From Bacteroidota bacterium (GTDB lineage: Bacteria > Bacteroidota > Bacteroidia > Bacteroidales > Prolixibacteraceae), in assembly GCA_023251455.1 (NCBI GenBank), contig JAHEYT010000032.1, forward strand, positions 1-64,000: 64,000 nucleotides of DNA. Direction: 5' to 3'. The translations under genes were made by a program, and so were the position numbers. Positions 17,273 to 24,197 of the stretch are shown in pieces. The notes beneath the pieces are model-generated. The model ran no database searches. It had not been told where the DNA came from and worked only from the letters and a program-made list of their open reading frames with translations. Numbering within the stretch: position 1 is the first letter of the stretch; every line of letters starts with the position of its first letter.

Positions 17273-17299
17273 GACGATTTTAGTTTGCCAGCACTCTCA

Positions 17300-18526
17300 C
17301 TAATTCTGGTTAGGGTTCATTACTTTACCTATAAACAAAATGGCTTTGGTGTCTTTCTCGCGGATGGCAAAAATAAACGGATGGTCGACCCTGAAGCTAT
17401 TGTCTGGTCCAATGGAGGTCACTCCTACAGTAATGCCGGTCACAGCAGCGGCTTCTGTTCCTCGCTCGTCAACTTTAATGTACGATTTGTGCATCACTTC
17501 CGAAATAACCAGCTTGGCCGCATCAGAAATCCCACTCAGGTCGGCTTTGGCATCGTTGAAGGCGTCGGTCATTCCCAGAACCTGTAATTCATCAACCAAG
17601 CTGTCATCAAATTTGAACTCGAATTTGGGGAGATATACTTTTTTCTTCTGTTCCGTCATTTTCAGGAGCCAGTCGTTTACATTTTCTGCGGTGAGCAATG
17701 AAATTACGTTGCTAGTATTTTTTCCTGAAGCCGGCAGAAAAATCAACATTGAATATTTGCCACTTCCATAGGGCATTTCAATCATTTGGAAGCTTTCGTG
17801 GCTGTAATAATTGTATGGATTTTCGATCGTCATGGTCGGAACCTGAACCACCTGGTTATCTTCTTTAGTGAAAGGCATGTCGGTTGTTTCTTTCGGATCG
17901 AACCGGTATTGCCATTCGCCGTTAAAATAAATGGCATTCAAAAGATACATCACATCTTCAGGATTTACCTGTTCGATGATTTTATCGATTTTACCTTTGG
18001 TCTGAGTGTTGACCCAACCGTTTACTTTATTCAGCGTTTCAACGGTTTTCGTAAAGTCGAGCCCCGAAACTTCGGCCTGGTAATAATTTTGGTTAGTAGT
18101 TATAAAATCGTTTTTAACACTGAACGTATTCCGGTAAAAAATCGCATTCGAAATGGCAAGTTCAACCTTCGGATCGTGGCTCGAAAGCGCAGCAACCAAC
18201 TCTTCGTAGCTTTGATTGATATCATCCGGGGTCAGGCCCGATTTGTGCAACATATCTTCCATTTGCTTTTTGGTATCGCCGTTGGTTCCGTTATAAACCA
18301 TGGCCAAGGCAAGCGAAATGCTCATCGGCGAAATCATCGTATTCTTTGGTTCATCGAGCGATGCATTTACTTTTTGAAAGATTTCGAATCCGAATTGATT
18401 ATCGGCTGCAATAATTTTTGCCGATTTTTCAGTAGGCGTCAAATTTGTAATTTCCTGATTGTCTGGTTCGTTTGTGCAGGCCATTACGAGGAACGCCATT
18501 GCCAAAAATGAAAAGAATCGTTTCAT
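17300..18526 (-). CDS. Serpin (serine protease inhibitor) lipoprotein, inhibitory type
   Basis: A 408-residue protein starting MKRFFSFLAMAFLVMACTNE (lipobox VMAC). The rest is a full-length serpin, with NKVNGWVNTQTKGKIDKIIE, YLLNAIYFNGEWQYRFDP and the C-terminal HPFIFAIREKDTKAILFIGK. The reactive loop has an inhibitory hinge DERGTEAAAVTG (P15 Gly = G356, P14 Thr, then small residues). Aligning TSIGP with the MSIPP of human alpha-1-antitrypsin gives Thr-Ser as P1-P1'. Serpins trap a target protease covalently. Two lipoproteins and an M16 protease follow on the same strand. The ATG at 18526 is chosen because it starts the signal peptide. Confidence 0.93.
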   Translation of the reverse strand: MKRFFSFLAMAFLVMACTNEPDNQEITNLTPTEKSAKIIAADNQFGFEIFQKVNASLDEPKNTMISPMSISLALAMVYNGTNGDTKKQMEDMLHKSGLTPDDINQSYEELVAALSSHDPKVELAISNAIFYRNTFSVKNDFITTNQNYYQAEVSGLDFTKTVETLNKVNGWVNTQTKGKIDKIIEQVNPEDVMYLLNAIYFNGEWQYRFDPKETTDMPFTKEDNQVVQVPTMTIENPYNYYSHESFQMIEMPYGSGKYSMLIFLPASGKNTSNVISLLTAENVNDWLLKMTEQKKKVYLPKFEFKFDDSLVDELQVLGMTDAFNDAKADLSGISDAAKLVISEVMHKSYIKVDERGTEAAAVTGITVGVTSIGPDNSFRVDHPFIFAIREKDTKAILFIGKVMNPNQN

Positions 18527-18768
18527 AGCATTTGTTTTTTTATTAAGACGGATTGCTGCCTGCAAGGGTTGCGTTGCTTTCCGGAAATCAGGCTTTAAAG
18601 ATAAATAATCAGTTGGACGCAACTAAACTTAGCCAGGCAACATCTTAAGGTAAATAATCACCTGATTCTGTTGAAGCCGAACAACGAATGGCAATGGATA
18701 TAAAGGTGATTATGAGAGACGGAAGAGGAACAGCAGTTCGAAGTATGATTAATTCGATTTAATTCCGT

Positions 18769-18776
18769 TAATTTTG
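18769..18776 (+). promoter_or_regulatory. -7 element upstream of the ECF sigma gene
   Basis: TAATTTTG, 17 bp before the sigma-factor ATG, fits TAnnTTTG. No clear -33 box. The leader would be about 10 nt. Confidence 0.45.
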
Positions 18777-18793
18777 GGTGATCAGAATAAACA

Positions 18794-19360
18794 ATGGATT
18801 TGGAAGATTTTAAGCCAATCATATCCGATTGTATTGCCGGTAACCAGAAAGCTATGGCAAAACTATATCGGCAGTTCGCACCGAAAATGTTCGGGGTATG
18901 CCTGCGGTATGCCAAAGATGCGACGGAAGCTGAAGATAATTTGCAGGACGGATTTATAAAGGTTTTCAATAATTTGAAGTCTTTTCGGAACGATGGTTCT
19001 TTGGAAGGTTGGATTCGCCGGATCATGATCAATGTTTCGCTCGAAAAGATCAGAAAACAACATTTAATGTACCCTGTCGAAGATGTTGCGATCTATGATT
19101 CAGTCAATTATTCGGACGATGTGATTGCCAAAATTTCGGCTGACGATTTGATGAAATTGATTCAGGAATTGCCGCCGCGCTACCAGTTGGTTTTTAACTT
19201 GTACGTAATTGAAGGAATGTCGCATCAGGAAATTGCCACTGAAATGTCGATTACACAGGGAACCTCTAAGTCGAATCTGGCGCGTGCCAGAGATATATTG
19301 AAAAAGAAAGTTCACGAGAACTTTGGAGAAATAAATGCCAAAAACAATTATACGGCATGA
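18794..19360 (+). CDS. ECF RNA polymerase sigma factor
   Basis: A 188-residue sigma factor. Region 2 (residues ~20-90) has FGVCLRYAKDATEAEDNLQD, then FIKVFNNLKSFRNDGSLEGW and RRIMINVSLEKIRK. Region 4 (~120-175) has LIQELPPRYQLVFNLYVIEG, MSHQEIATEMSITQGTSKSN and LARARDILKKK. Its stop overlaps the start of the next gene in the tetranucleotide ATGA, a strong sign of translational coupling with that gene, which may act as its anti-sigma factor. The stimulus cannot be read from the sequence. Confidence 0.92.
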   Translation: MDLEDFKPIISDCIAGNQKAMAKLYRQFAPKMFGVCLRYAKDATEAEDNLQDGFIKVFNNLKSFRNDGSLEGWIRRIMINVSLEKIRKQHLMYPVEDVAIYDSVNYSDDVIAKISADDLMKLIQELPPRYQLVFNLYVIEGMSHQEIATEMSITQGTSKSNLARARDILKKKVHENFGEINAKNNYTA

Positions 19361-20769
19361 AGAAAGATAAGAATTTGGATGAATTGTTTCGTGACAAGCT
19401 CCTGAATTACGAGCAGGAACCGCCTGCTTATTTACTGGAGAACATACTTTCCGGAGTTGCAGGGGCTCGAAGGAAGCGGAAATTAATTTATTGGAGGGTG
19501 GCCGGAGTGGCTGCTGCTCTGTTGCTTGCATTTGTTGCCGGTTGGCAATTGAATACTGGGGATGGGTTGGAAATGAACCCAACTGTAGTTGTCAGCAAGA
19601 GTTCTGCTCCCGAAGTACAATCTGAAATTAAAAATCAGGTAGAAAAAGGAATGCCAACTAGCGAAAAGAAACCGGTAATGCCGCAGCTTGCTGCTGTTGA
19701 ATCGAATTCTCTGAACAGGACTAATCAATCCAAATCAGTTGCACGAAGTTCAAAAGCCGAAACAATTTCATTGGCTAGAGAGCCTGTTCCGGTTGCAGCG
19801 AATAGTGAATCATTGTTATTGAAACCGTTGAAAAGTCTTTATCGAAGGATTAATTCTGAGAATGAAAATTCAAATACTCTTCATGCCAGAAAAACCAACG
19901 ATAACTCATTCGGTTTGGCTGAAAAATCAATTGATCAGCAGATTATGGAGCAGAATAAACAAATGCTCGCTGTTGAAAATATGTCAAAAGAAAAAGTCCA
20001 TTGGTTGGTCGGAGCCCAGGTTTCTCCTGAATATTCGAATTCAAGGGGTAGTCAGTCGCAAGTTTATGCCAGCAACATGCTTAACGCTTCGTCAAATTTG
20101 GTTGATCTCGGTGGCGGAATTTCAGTAGAATATAAAAAGGGCAAGCGTTGGAGCCTGCAAAGTGGTGTTTATTATTCAGGATTGGGGCAATCTTCCGGAA
20201 ATTCATCAAATTCGGGTGGTAAAGATTTGCAATATGCCGTTAATGGTTCGAATTATTTTAATACTGTTGTAAATCTGGATGCCAGTTCGAATCGAATGAG
20301 TTTGAACAGCAATGCCGGCGTGATCGAATTGAAGAAAGTTCCTTCAGGAATGGTATTGGGAACTTCATTGGATGATAAAACTCTGGCTTCGTCAGTTATT
20401 GTGTCGCCAACCAATTTTATTCAGAATTTTGAGTACATCGAGATTCCGCTTTATCTGCGGTACACTTTAATTGATGCAAGGTTCGATGTGGTTATGCTGG
20501 GCGGTTTTAGCTCAAATGTACTTGTCGGAAACCAGATATTTGTTGAAGATAATTCAGGAAAATCGCTTGTTGGTAAAACCAAAGATATGGAGGCCCTGAA
20601 TTACAGCGGAACATTGGGGATGGGCTTTAAATACGGATTATCGAAGCGCATATTCCTGAATGTTGAGCCGCGCATGAAATATTACCTCAATTCGCTGAAC
20701 AGCAACTCTTCGGTTACTTACAAACCTTATACATTCGGTGTATTTACCGGATTGAGTTATGAGTTTTAA
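19357..20769 (+). CDS. Membrane-anchored protein with predicted C-terminal beta-barrel (candidate anti-sigma factor)
   Basis: A 470-residue protein with three parts: a cytoplasmic N terminus (~1-46, FRDKLLNYEQEPPAYLLENI) that resembles the short tails of ECF-linked membrane proteins; one membrane helix (~48-66, VAGVAAALLLAFVAGWQL); and a Ser/Asn/Lys-rich linker (~70-210) ahead of a ~260-residue C-terminal part with barrel-like strands, ending FGVFTGLSYEF (terminal Phe, as in outer-membrane proteins). The start overlaps the sigma gene (ATGA). One chain predicted both to cross the inner membrane and to insert a barrel in the outer membrane would span the periplasm, although the C-terminal part could instead be periplasmic. 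Confidence 0.75.
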   Translation: MKKDKNLDELFRDKLLNYEQEPPAYLLENILSGVAGARRKRKLIYWRVAGVAAALLLAFVAGWQLNTGDGLEMNPTVVVSKSSAPEVQSEIKNQVEKGMPTSEKKPVMPQLAAVESNSLNRTNQSKSVARSSKAETISLAREPVPVAANSESLLLKPLKSLYRRINSENENSNTLHARKTNDNSFGLAEKSIDQQIMEQNKQMLAVENMSKEKVHWLVGAQVSPEYSNSRGSQSQVYASNMLNASSNLVDLGGGISVEYKKGKRWSLQSGVYYSGLGQSSGNSSNSGGKDLQYAVNGSNYFNTVVNLDASSNRMSLNSNAGVIELKKVPSGMVLGTSLDDKTLASSVIVSPTNFIQNFEYIEIPLYLRYTLIDARFDVVMLGGFSSNVLVGNQIFVEDNSGKSLVGKTKDMEALNYSGTLGMGFKYGLSKRIFLNVEPRMKYYLNSLNSNSSVTYKPYTFGVFTGLSYEF

Positions 20770-20786
20770 TTTCAAATAGTCATTCG

Positions 20787-20900
20787 GAAAAAGTCATTTG
20801 TCATTTGTCTCACGTCATTTTTGGTCTATTAATGACCATGAATGACTGTTGTTGATAATGACTTTTATGAAATTTGTTGGAGGCTGAGTTTGTCGAAGCC
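20787..20900. repeat. Intergenic repeat cluster (GTCATT words and a GGCTGAG...CGAAGCC element)
   Basis: GAAAAAGTCATTTGTCATTT (20787-20806) is nearly repeated at 45803-45823, and AATGACTTTT further right (20858-20867) can pair with AAAAGTCATT. GGCTGAGTTTGTCGAAGCC (20882-20900) matches, in reverse, a short palindromic sequence (CTTCGACAA-CTCAG type) that is dispersed in many bacterial genomes (from memory). The whole 20770-21020 gap has no gene. Confidence 0.5.
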
Positions 20901-21020
20901 GAAATTCTTTTTCTCCCGCGCAACCTTTTGTTCAATCCCTACATCTTGAATGCAGACCAACAGTCCGGATTTGTTTGAGGGCGGTTGGCGAAGTGCCAAA
21001 ACATAAAAAACCAAAACGAC

Positions 21021-21779
21021 ATGAAGAAAATTCTCATCCTGATTCTGGTCGGATTATTCCTGATCCCGGCTTTCGCTCAGAAAAGTAAAAAAGACATTGT
21101 TTATCTGAAATCGGGCGGCATCATTAAAGGTCAATTAATTACTCATGATCTTGATGTTGTAAAAATAAATTCTTCAGGAAATCAATGGGTTTTCAAAACA
21201 GCTGATGTGGACAGTGTTTCGAAATATTCGAAAATAGTTCGCGAACGAAGCCCTAATCAAAATTATTTCTTTGATACTTCAATGGGTGTTTTGTTGGGTA
21301 ACTCCGGAAATAGCCAGAAGGCGCCATTTTCATTTACAACATCGTTTAACTACAAGGTCATTGATAAATTATATGTTGGCGCAGGGCTTGGCGCTGAATT
21401 CTTGGATGAAACCTATATGCCGGCTTTTGCTCAAATTCAGTATAAATTCAGGCAGACAGGATTTACTCCATTTGTTAATCTGCAGTTAGGATATCAGGTT
21501 CCACTCGAAAAAGAAAGTCGTCAAAATTTTAATAATTACTATGTCGATTATTCTTCATCGTACTGGCCTGGCTACCAAACCAATCAGAAATTGGATACAG
21601 AAGGTGGTTTACTGATTAATCCATCACTCGGTTTTCAGCGGTTTACCTCCGAAAACTTTGGTTGGTTTTTCGCATTTGGATATCGTTATCACCAGTTAAA
21701 TTATTCGGGAGACAATGGTTATAAACTCGAAACCAACTTCTCTCGCCTTTCACTCAAAATCGGATTCATCTTTAATTAA
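21021..21779 (+). CDS. Exported predicted outer-membrane beta-barrel protein
   Basis: A 252-residue protein with a signal peptide (MKKILILILVGLFLIPAFAQ). A short domain (~25-75) beginning KDIVYLKSGGIIKGQLITHD follows; this pattern is common in Bacteroidota proteins and resembles an SH3-like strand set. The remainder has alternating strands consistent with an 8-strand-type barrel and ends LSLKIGFIFN. The open frame extends 12 codons upstream, but the ATG at 21021 starts the signal peptide. Only 8 bp separate it from the LVIVD lipoprotein gene, so the two are co-transcribed. No specific function is known. Confidence 0.78.
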   Translation: MKKILILILVGLFLIPAFAQKSKKDIVYLKSGGIIKGQLITHDLDVVKINSSGNQWVFKTADVDSVSKYSKIVRERSPNQNYFFDTSMGVLLGNSGNSQKAPFSFTTSFNYKVIDKLYVGAGLGAEFLDETYMPAFAQIQYKFRQTGFTPFVNLQLGYQVPLEKESRQNFNNYYVDYSSSYWPGYQTNQKLDTEGGLLINPSLGFQRFTSENFGWFFAFGYRYHQLNYSGDNGYKLETNFSRLSLKIGFIFN

Positions 21780-21787
21780 AAGTCGCC

Positions 21788-23074
21788 ATGAAACAAACTA
21801 AAATATATTTTGCACTGATGCTGTTATTGGCTTTTGCATCGGCCTGCACCGATCAGGTTTTCGAAACGTTTACCGCCAATGCCCCTGTTTATATGAGTTA
21901 TACCGATTTGCGTTCGGCTGTGAAAATGACAACTGCCCGCGAAATGAATAATCCCGGGAAAATCTATTTCAAGGATAATTTCATTTTCATTAACGAAAAG
22001 ATGAAAGGTGTGCATGTTTATGATGTGAGCAATCCGAACAGCCCTCAGAATAAAGGATTTATCGAGATTCCTGGAAACGTTGACATTGCCATTAAAGACA
22101 ACATTTTGTATGCCGACAGCTATATTGACCTGGTTTCTATTGATGTCTCGAGCTTTTCAGCCATTAAAGAAGTTGGCCGGGTCGAAAAGATTTTTCCATA
22201 TACGCTGCCTACCTACGATACAAAATATCCGGTAGCCAAACTGGACGAGAAAAAGGGAGTGGTTACCGAATGGGAAGTTAAAAGCGTTCGTCAGGAACTG
22301 GAGCAAATTTATTATCCAACCTATTATCGTTACGAAAGCAATTCGATGGATAAGGGCTTTTACACGTTGGCAAGTAGTTCTTCCTCTGGAGTAGCTGGTT
22401 CAGCTTACGGGGTAGGGGGCAGTATGGCGCGGTTTGGCTTGTATAAAGACTTCTTGTATGTCGTGAATCAGAGCAGTTTGTTGACTTTTAAACTGAATTC
22501 AAATTCGCAAGTCACTTTGTTGAATACCGGTTATGTGAACTGGACTGCTGAAACCATCTTTATCACCGACAACCACCTGTTTCTGGGAACTCAAAACGGA
22601 TTGATTGTTCTGTCGCTTGAAGTCCCGGAGAAACCGGCCCAAATAGGTAATTTCACACACATGACTTCTTGCGATCCGGTTGTAATCAAAGGCGATTTGG
22701 CATTTATAACCTTGAAAGGCGGCTCAACCTGCCGCGGAGGAATACTCAATCAGTTGGATGTAGTTAAAATGAGCAATAGTTATACAAAGTTCACGTTATT
22801 AAAATCGTATCCGATGTTTAGTCCGCAAGGGCTTGGTATTGACGATGACTTATTGTTTCTCTGCGATGGCGATGCTGGTCTGAAAATTTATAATGCTGCC
22901 GATCCATTGGCCATTCTTCAGATCGCAATTTTTCCATCTATCAATGCTTACGACGTAATTCCGATGAACGATTACCTGTTTATGATCGGCGAAAAGGGAT
23001 TTATGTTGTATGATTACACAAATATTCAGAATATAAAACAAATTGGCATAATTCCTGTAGTGAAGAAAGTATAA
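21788..23074 (+). CDS. LVIVD-repeat lipoprotein (predicted beta-propeller)
   Basis: A 428-residue lipoprotein (signal MKQTKIYFALMLLLAFASAC). After a short N-terminal region it contains repeated units such as GVHVYDVSNPNSPQNKGFIE, LVSIDVSSFSAIKEVGRVEK, GLIVLSLEVPEKPAQIGNF, GLKIYNAADPLAILQIAIF and FMLYDYTNIQNIKQIGII. This is the LVIVD pattern that usually builds a propeller at the cell surface. It is the last gene of the group beginning with the ECF sigma factor at 18794. Ligand unknown. Confidence 0.85.
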   Translation: MKQTKIYFALMLLLAFASACTDQVFETFTANAPVYMSYTDLRSAVKMTTAREMNNPGKIYFKDNFIFINEKMKGVHVYDVSNPNSPQNKGFIEIPGNVDIAIKDNILYADSYIDLVSIDVSSFSAIKEVGRVEKIFPYTLPTYDTKYPVAKLDEKKGVVTEWEVKSVRQELEQIYYPTYYRYESNSMDKGFYTLASSSSSGVAGSAYGVGGSMARFGLYKDFLYVVNQSSLLTFKLNSNSQVTLLNTGYVNWTAETIFITDNHLFLGTQNGLIVLSLEVPEKPAQIGNFTHMTSCDPVVIKGDLAFITLKGGSTCRGGILNQLDVVKMSNSYTKFTLLKSYPMFSPQGLGIDDDLLFLCDGDAGLKIYNAADPLAILQIAIFPSINAYDVIPMNDYLFMIGEKGFMLYDYTNIQNIKQIGIIPVVKKV

Positions 23075-23124
23075 TCAGTCCGCAATACGTGGGCAACCGT
23101 TGAACTCTGTGGTATTCTCTTATA

Positions 23125-23162
23125 AAAAAGCCAGGCGATTGTTTCGTCTGGCTTTTTCTTTT
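23125..23162 (+). terminator. Intrinsic terminator, probably bidirectional
   Basis: AAAAAGCCAGGCGA and TCGTCTGGCTTTTT form a 14-pair stem (one mismatch or wobble) with a short loop, followed by TTCTTTTT. It ends the sigma/LVIVD gene group. Confidence 0.85.
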
Positions 23163-23181
23163 TAATTAAGAGCAAACTTTG

Positions 23182-23212
23182 TTGACTGAGGAATTTAAAA
23201 CCGCTATTTTTG
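23182..23212 (+). promoter_or_regulatory. Promoter of the lytic transglycosylase gene
   Basis: TTG (23182-23184), 20 bp spacer, TATTTTTG (23205-23212): -33/-7 spacing as in Bacteroidota. The ATG is 28 bp downstream. Confidence 0.7.
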
Positions 23213-23240
23213 CGAATTGTCAAATTTTGAAAATCAATTT

Positions 23241-24173
23241 ATGAATTTTAGTATATCCTGCCGGTTTTCCCGGTTAATAAAGGCTCTTCCGGTTTTGTTT
23301 TTATTGCCATTAACTGCATGTTCAAATTCTGGAAGCCAGTTGCCCGATTCGCTTGGTACCCATTTATTTACTCCGGTTAAACTTCCTGAAAAACTCACTT
23401 TTGCGGGCGAGGCAGTACCTATGGAATATTTCGACGTGCGCGAAAATCTCGATCGTGAATTGTTGTCAACCGTTTATTTTCATTCGCAAACCATTCGGTA
23501 TATCAAAAATATGCCGCGCTATTTCTCAATTATAGAGCCTATCCTGAAGTCAAACGGCATTCCCGAAGATTTTAAATACCTGTGCGTGGCCGAGAGTGGC
23601 TTCGATGTTCGTGCGCTATCGCCTGCAAAAGCTGCCGGTTTATGGCAATTAATCGAATCAACGGCCAAAGAAAACGGTTTGGAAATCAATGCTGAAGTTG
23701 ACGAACGCTACCACATCGAAAAAGCAACAGAAGTAGCTTGCCGCATGTTCAAATCGGCTTATCAGAAATTTGGAAGTTGGGCGCTGGTAGCTGCATCCTA
23801 TAACGGCGGAAGGGCCGGATTGGATCAGAAGATTACTGCCCAGAAAGTAAAAAGTTACTACGATTTGCTTTTTGTTGAAGAAACAACCCGGTACGTATTC
23901 CGCATACTGGCGCTCAAACTCGTTATGGAAGATCCTGAAGAATATGGGTTTAAGGTTGATAAGAAGGATCTTTACCCAATAATTGAAACTGATAATGTGG
24001 AGGTTAAAGGTTCTGTTTCAGATTTGGCTGCTTTTGCCATCAGTAAAGGTATTAATTATAAAATCCTGAAAATGTTTAATCCATGGTTGAGGGATACTTT
24101 TCTGAAAAACCCCACTAAGAAGACTTATACATTGAAAATTCCGGAGAAAGGATTTCGGACTAAGACAAATTGA
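23241..24173 (+). CDS. Lytic transglycosylase lipoprotein (MltD/SLT type)
   Basis: A 310-residue lipoprotein (lipobox LTAC after a hydrophobic core, residues ~15-30). The SLT domain covers ~85-210. It has the catalytic glutamate in CVAESGFDVRALSPAKAAGL, followed by WQLIESTAKENGLEIN and ALVAASYNGGRAG. Such enzymes cut the glycan chain of peptidoglycan with formation of 1,6-anhydro-MurNAc. The C-terminal ~50 residues (VSDLAAFAISKGINYKIL...LKIPEKG) look like a degenerate LysM-type unit. ATG at 23241 is preferred over an upstream TTG because it leads straight into the signal peptide and fits the promoter. Confidence 0.88.
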   Translation: MNFSISCRFSRLIKALPVLFLLPLTACSNSGSQLPDSLGTHLFTPVKLPEKLTFAGEAVPMEYFDVRENLDRELLSTVYFHSQTIRYIKNMPRYFSIIEPILKSNGIPEDFKYLCVAESGFDVRALSPAKAAGLWQLIESTAKENGLEINAEVDERYHIEKATEVACRMFKSAYQKFGSWALVAASYNGGRAGLDQKITAQKVKSYYDLLFVEETTRYVFRILALKLVMEDPEEYGFKVDKKDLYPIIETDNVEVKGSVSDLAAFAISKGINYKILKMFNPWLRDTFLKNPTKKTYTLKIPEKGFRTKTN

Positions 24174-24197
24174 TAATTATAGTCTCATAATGATAAA

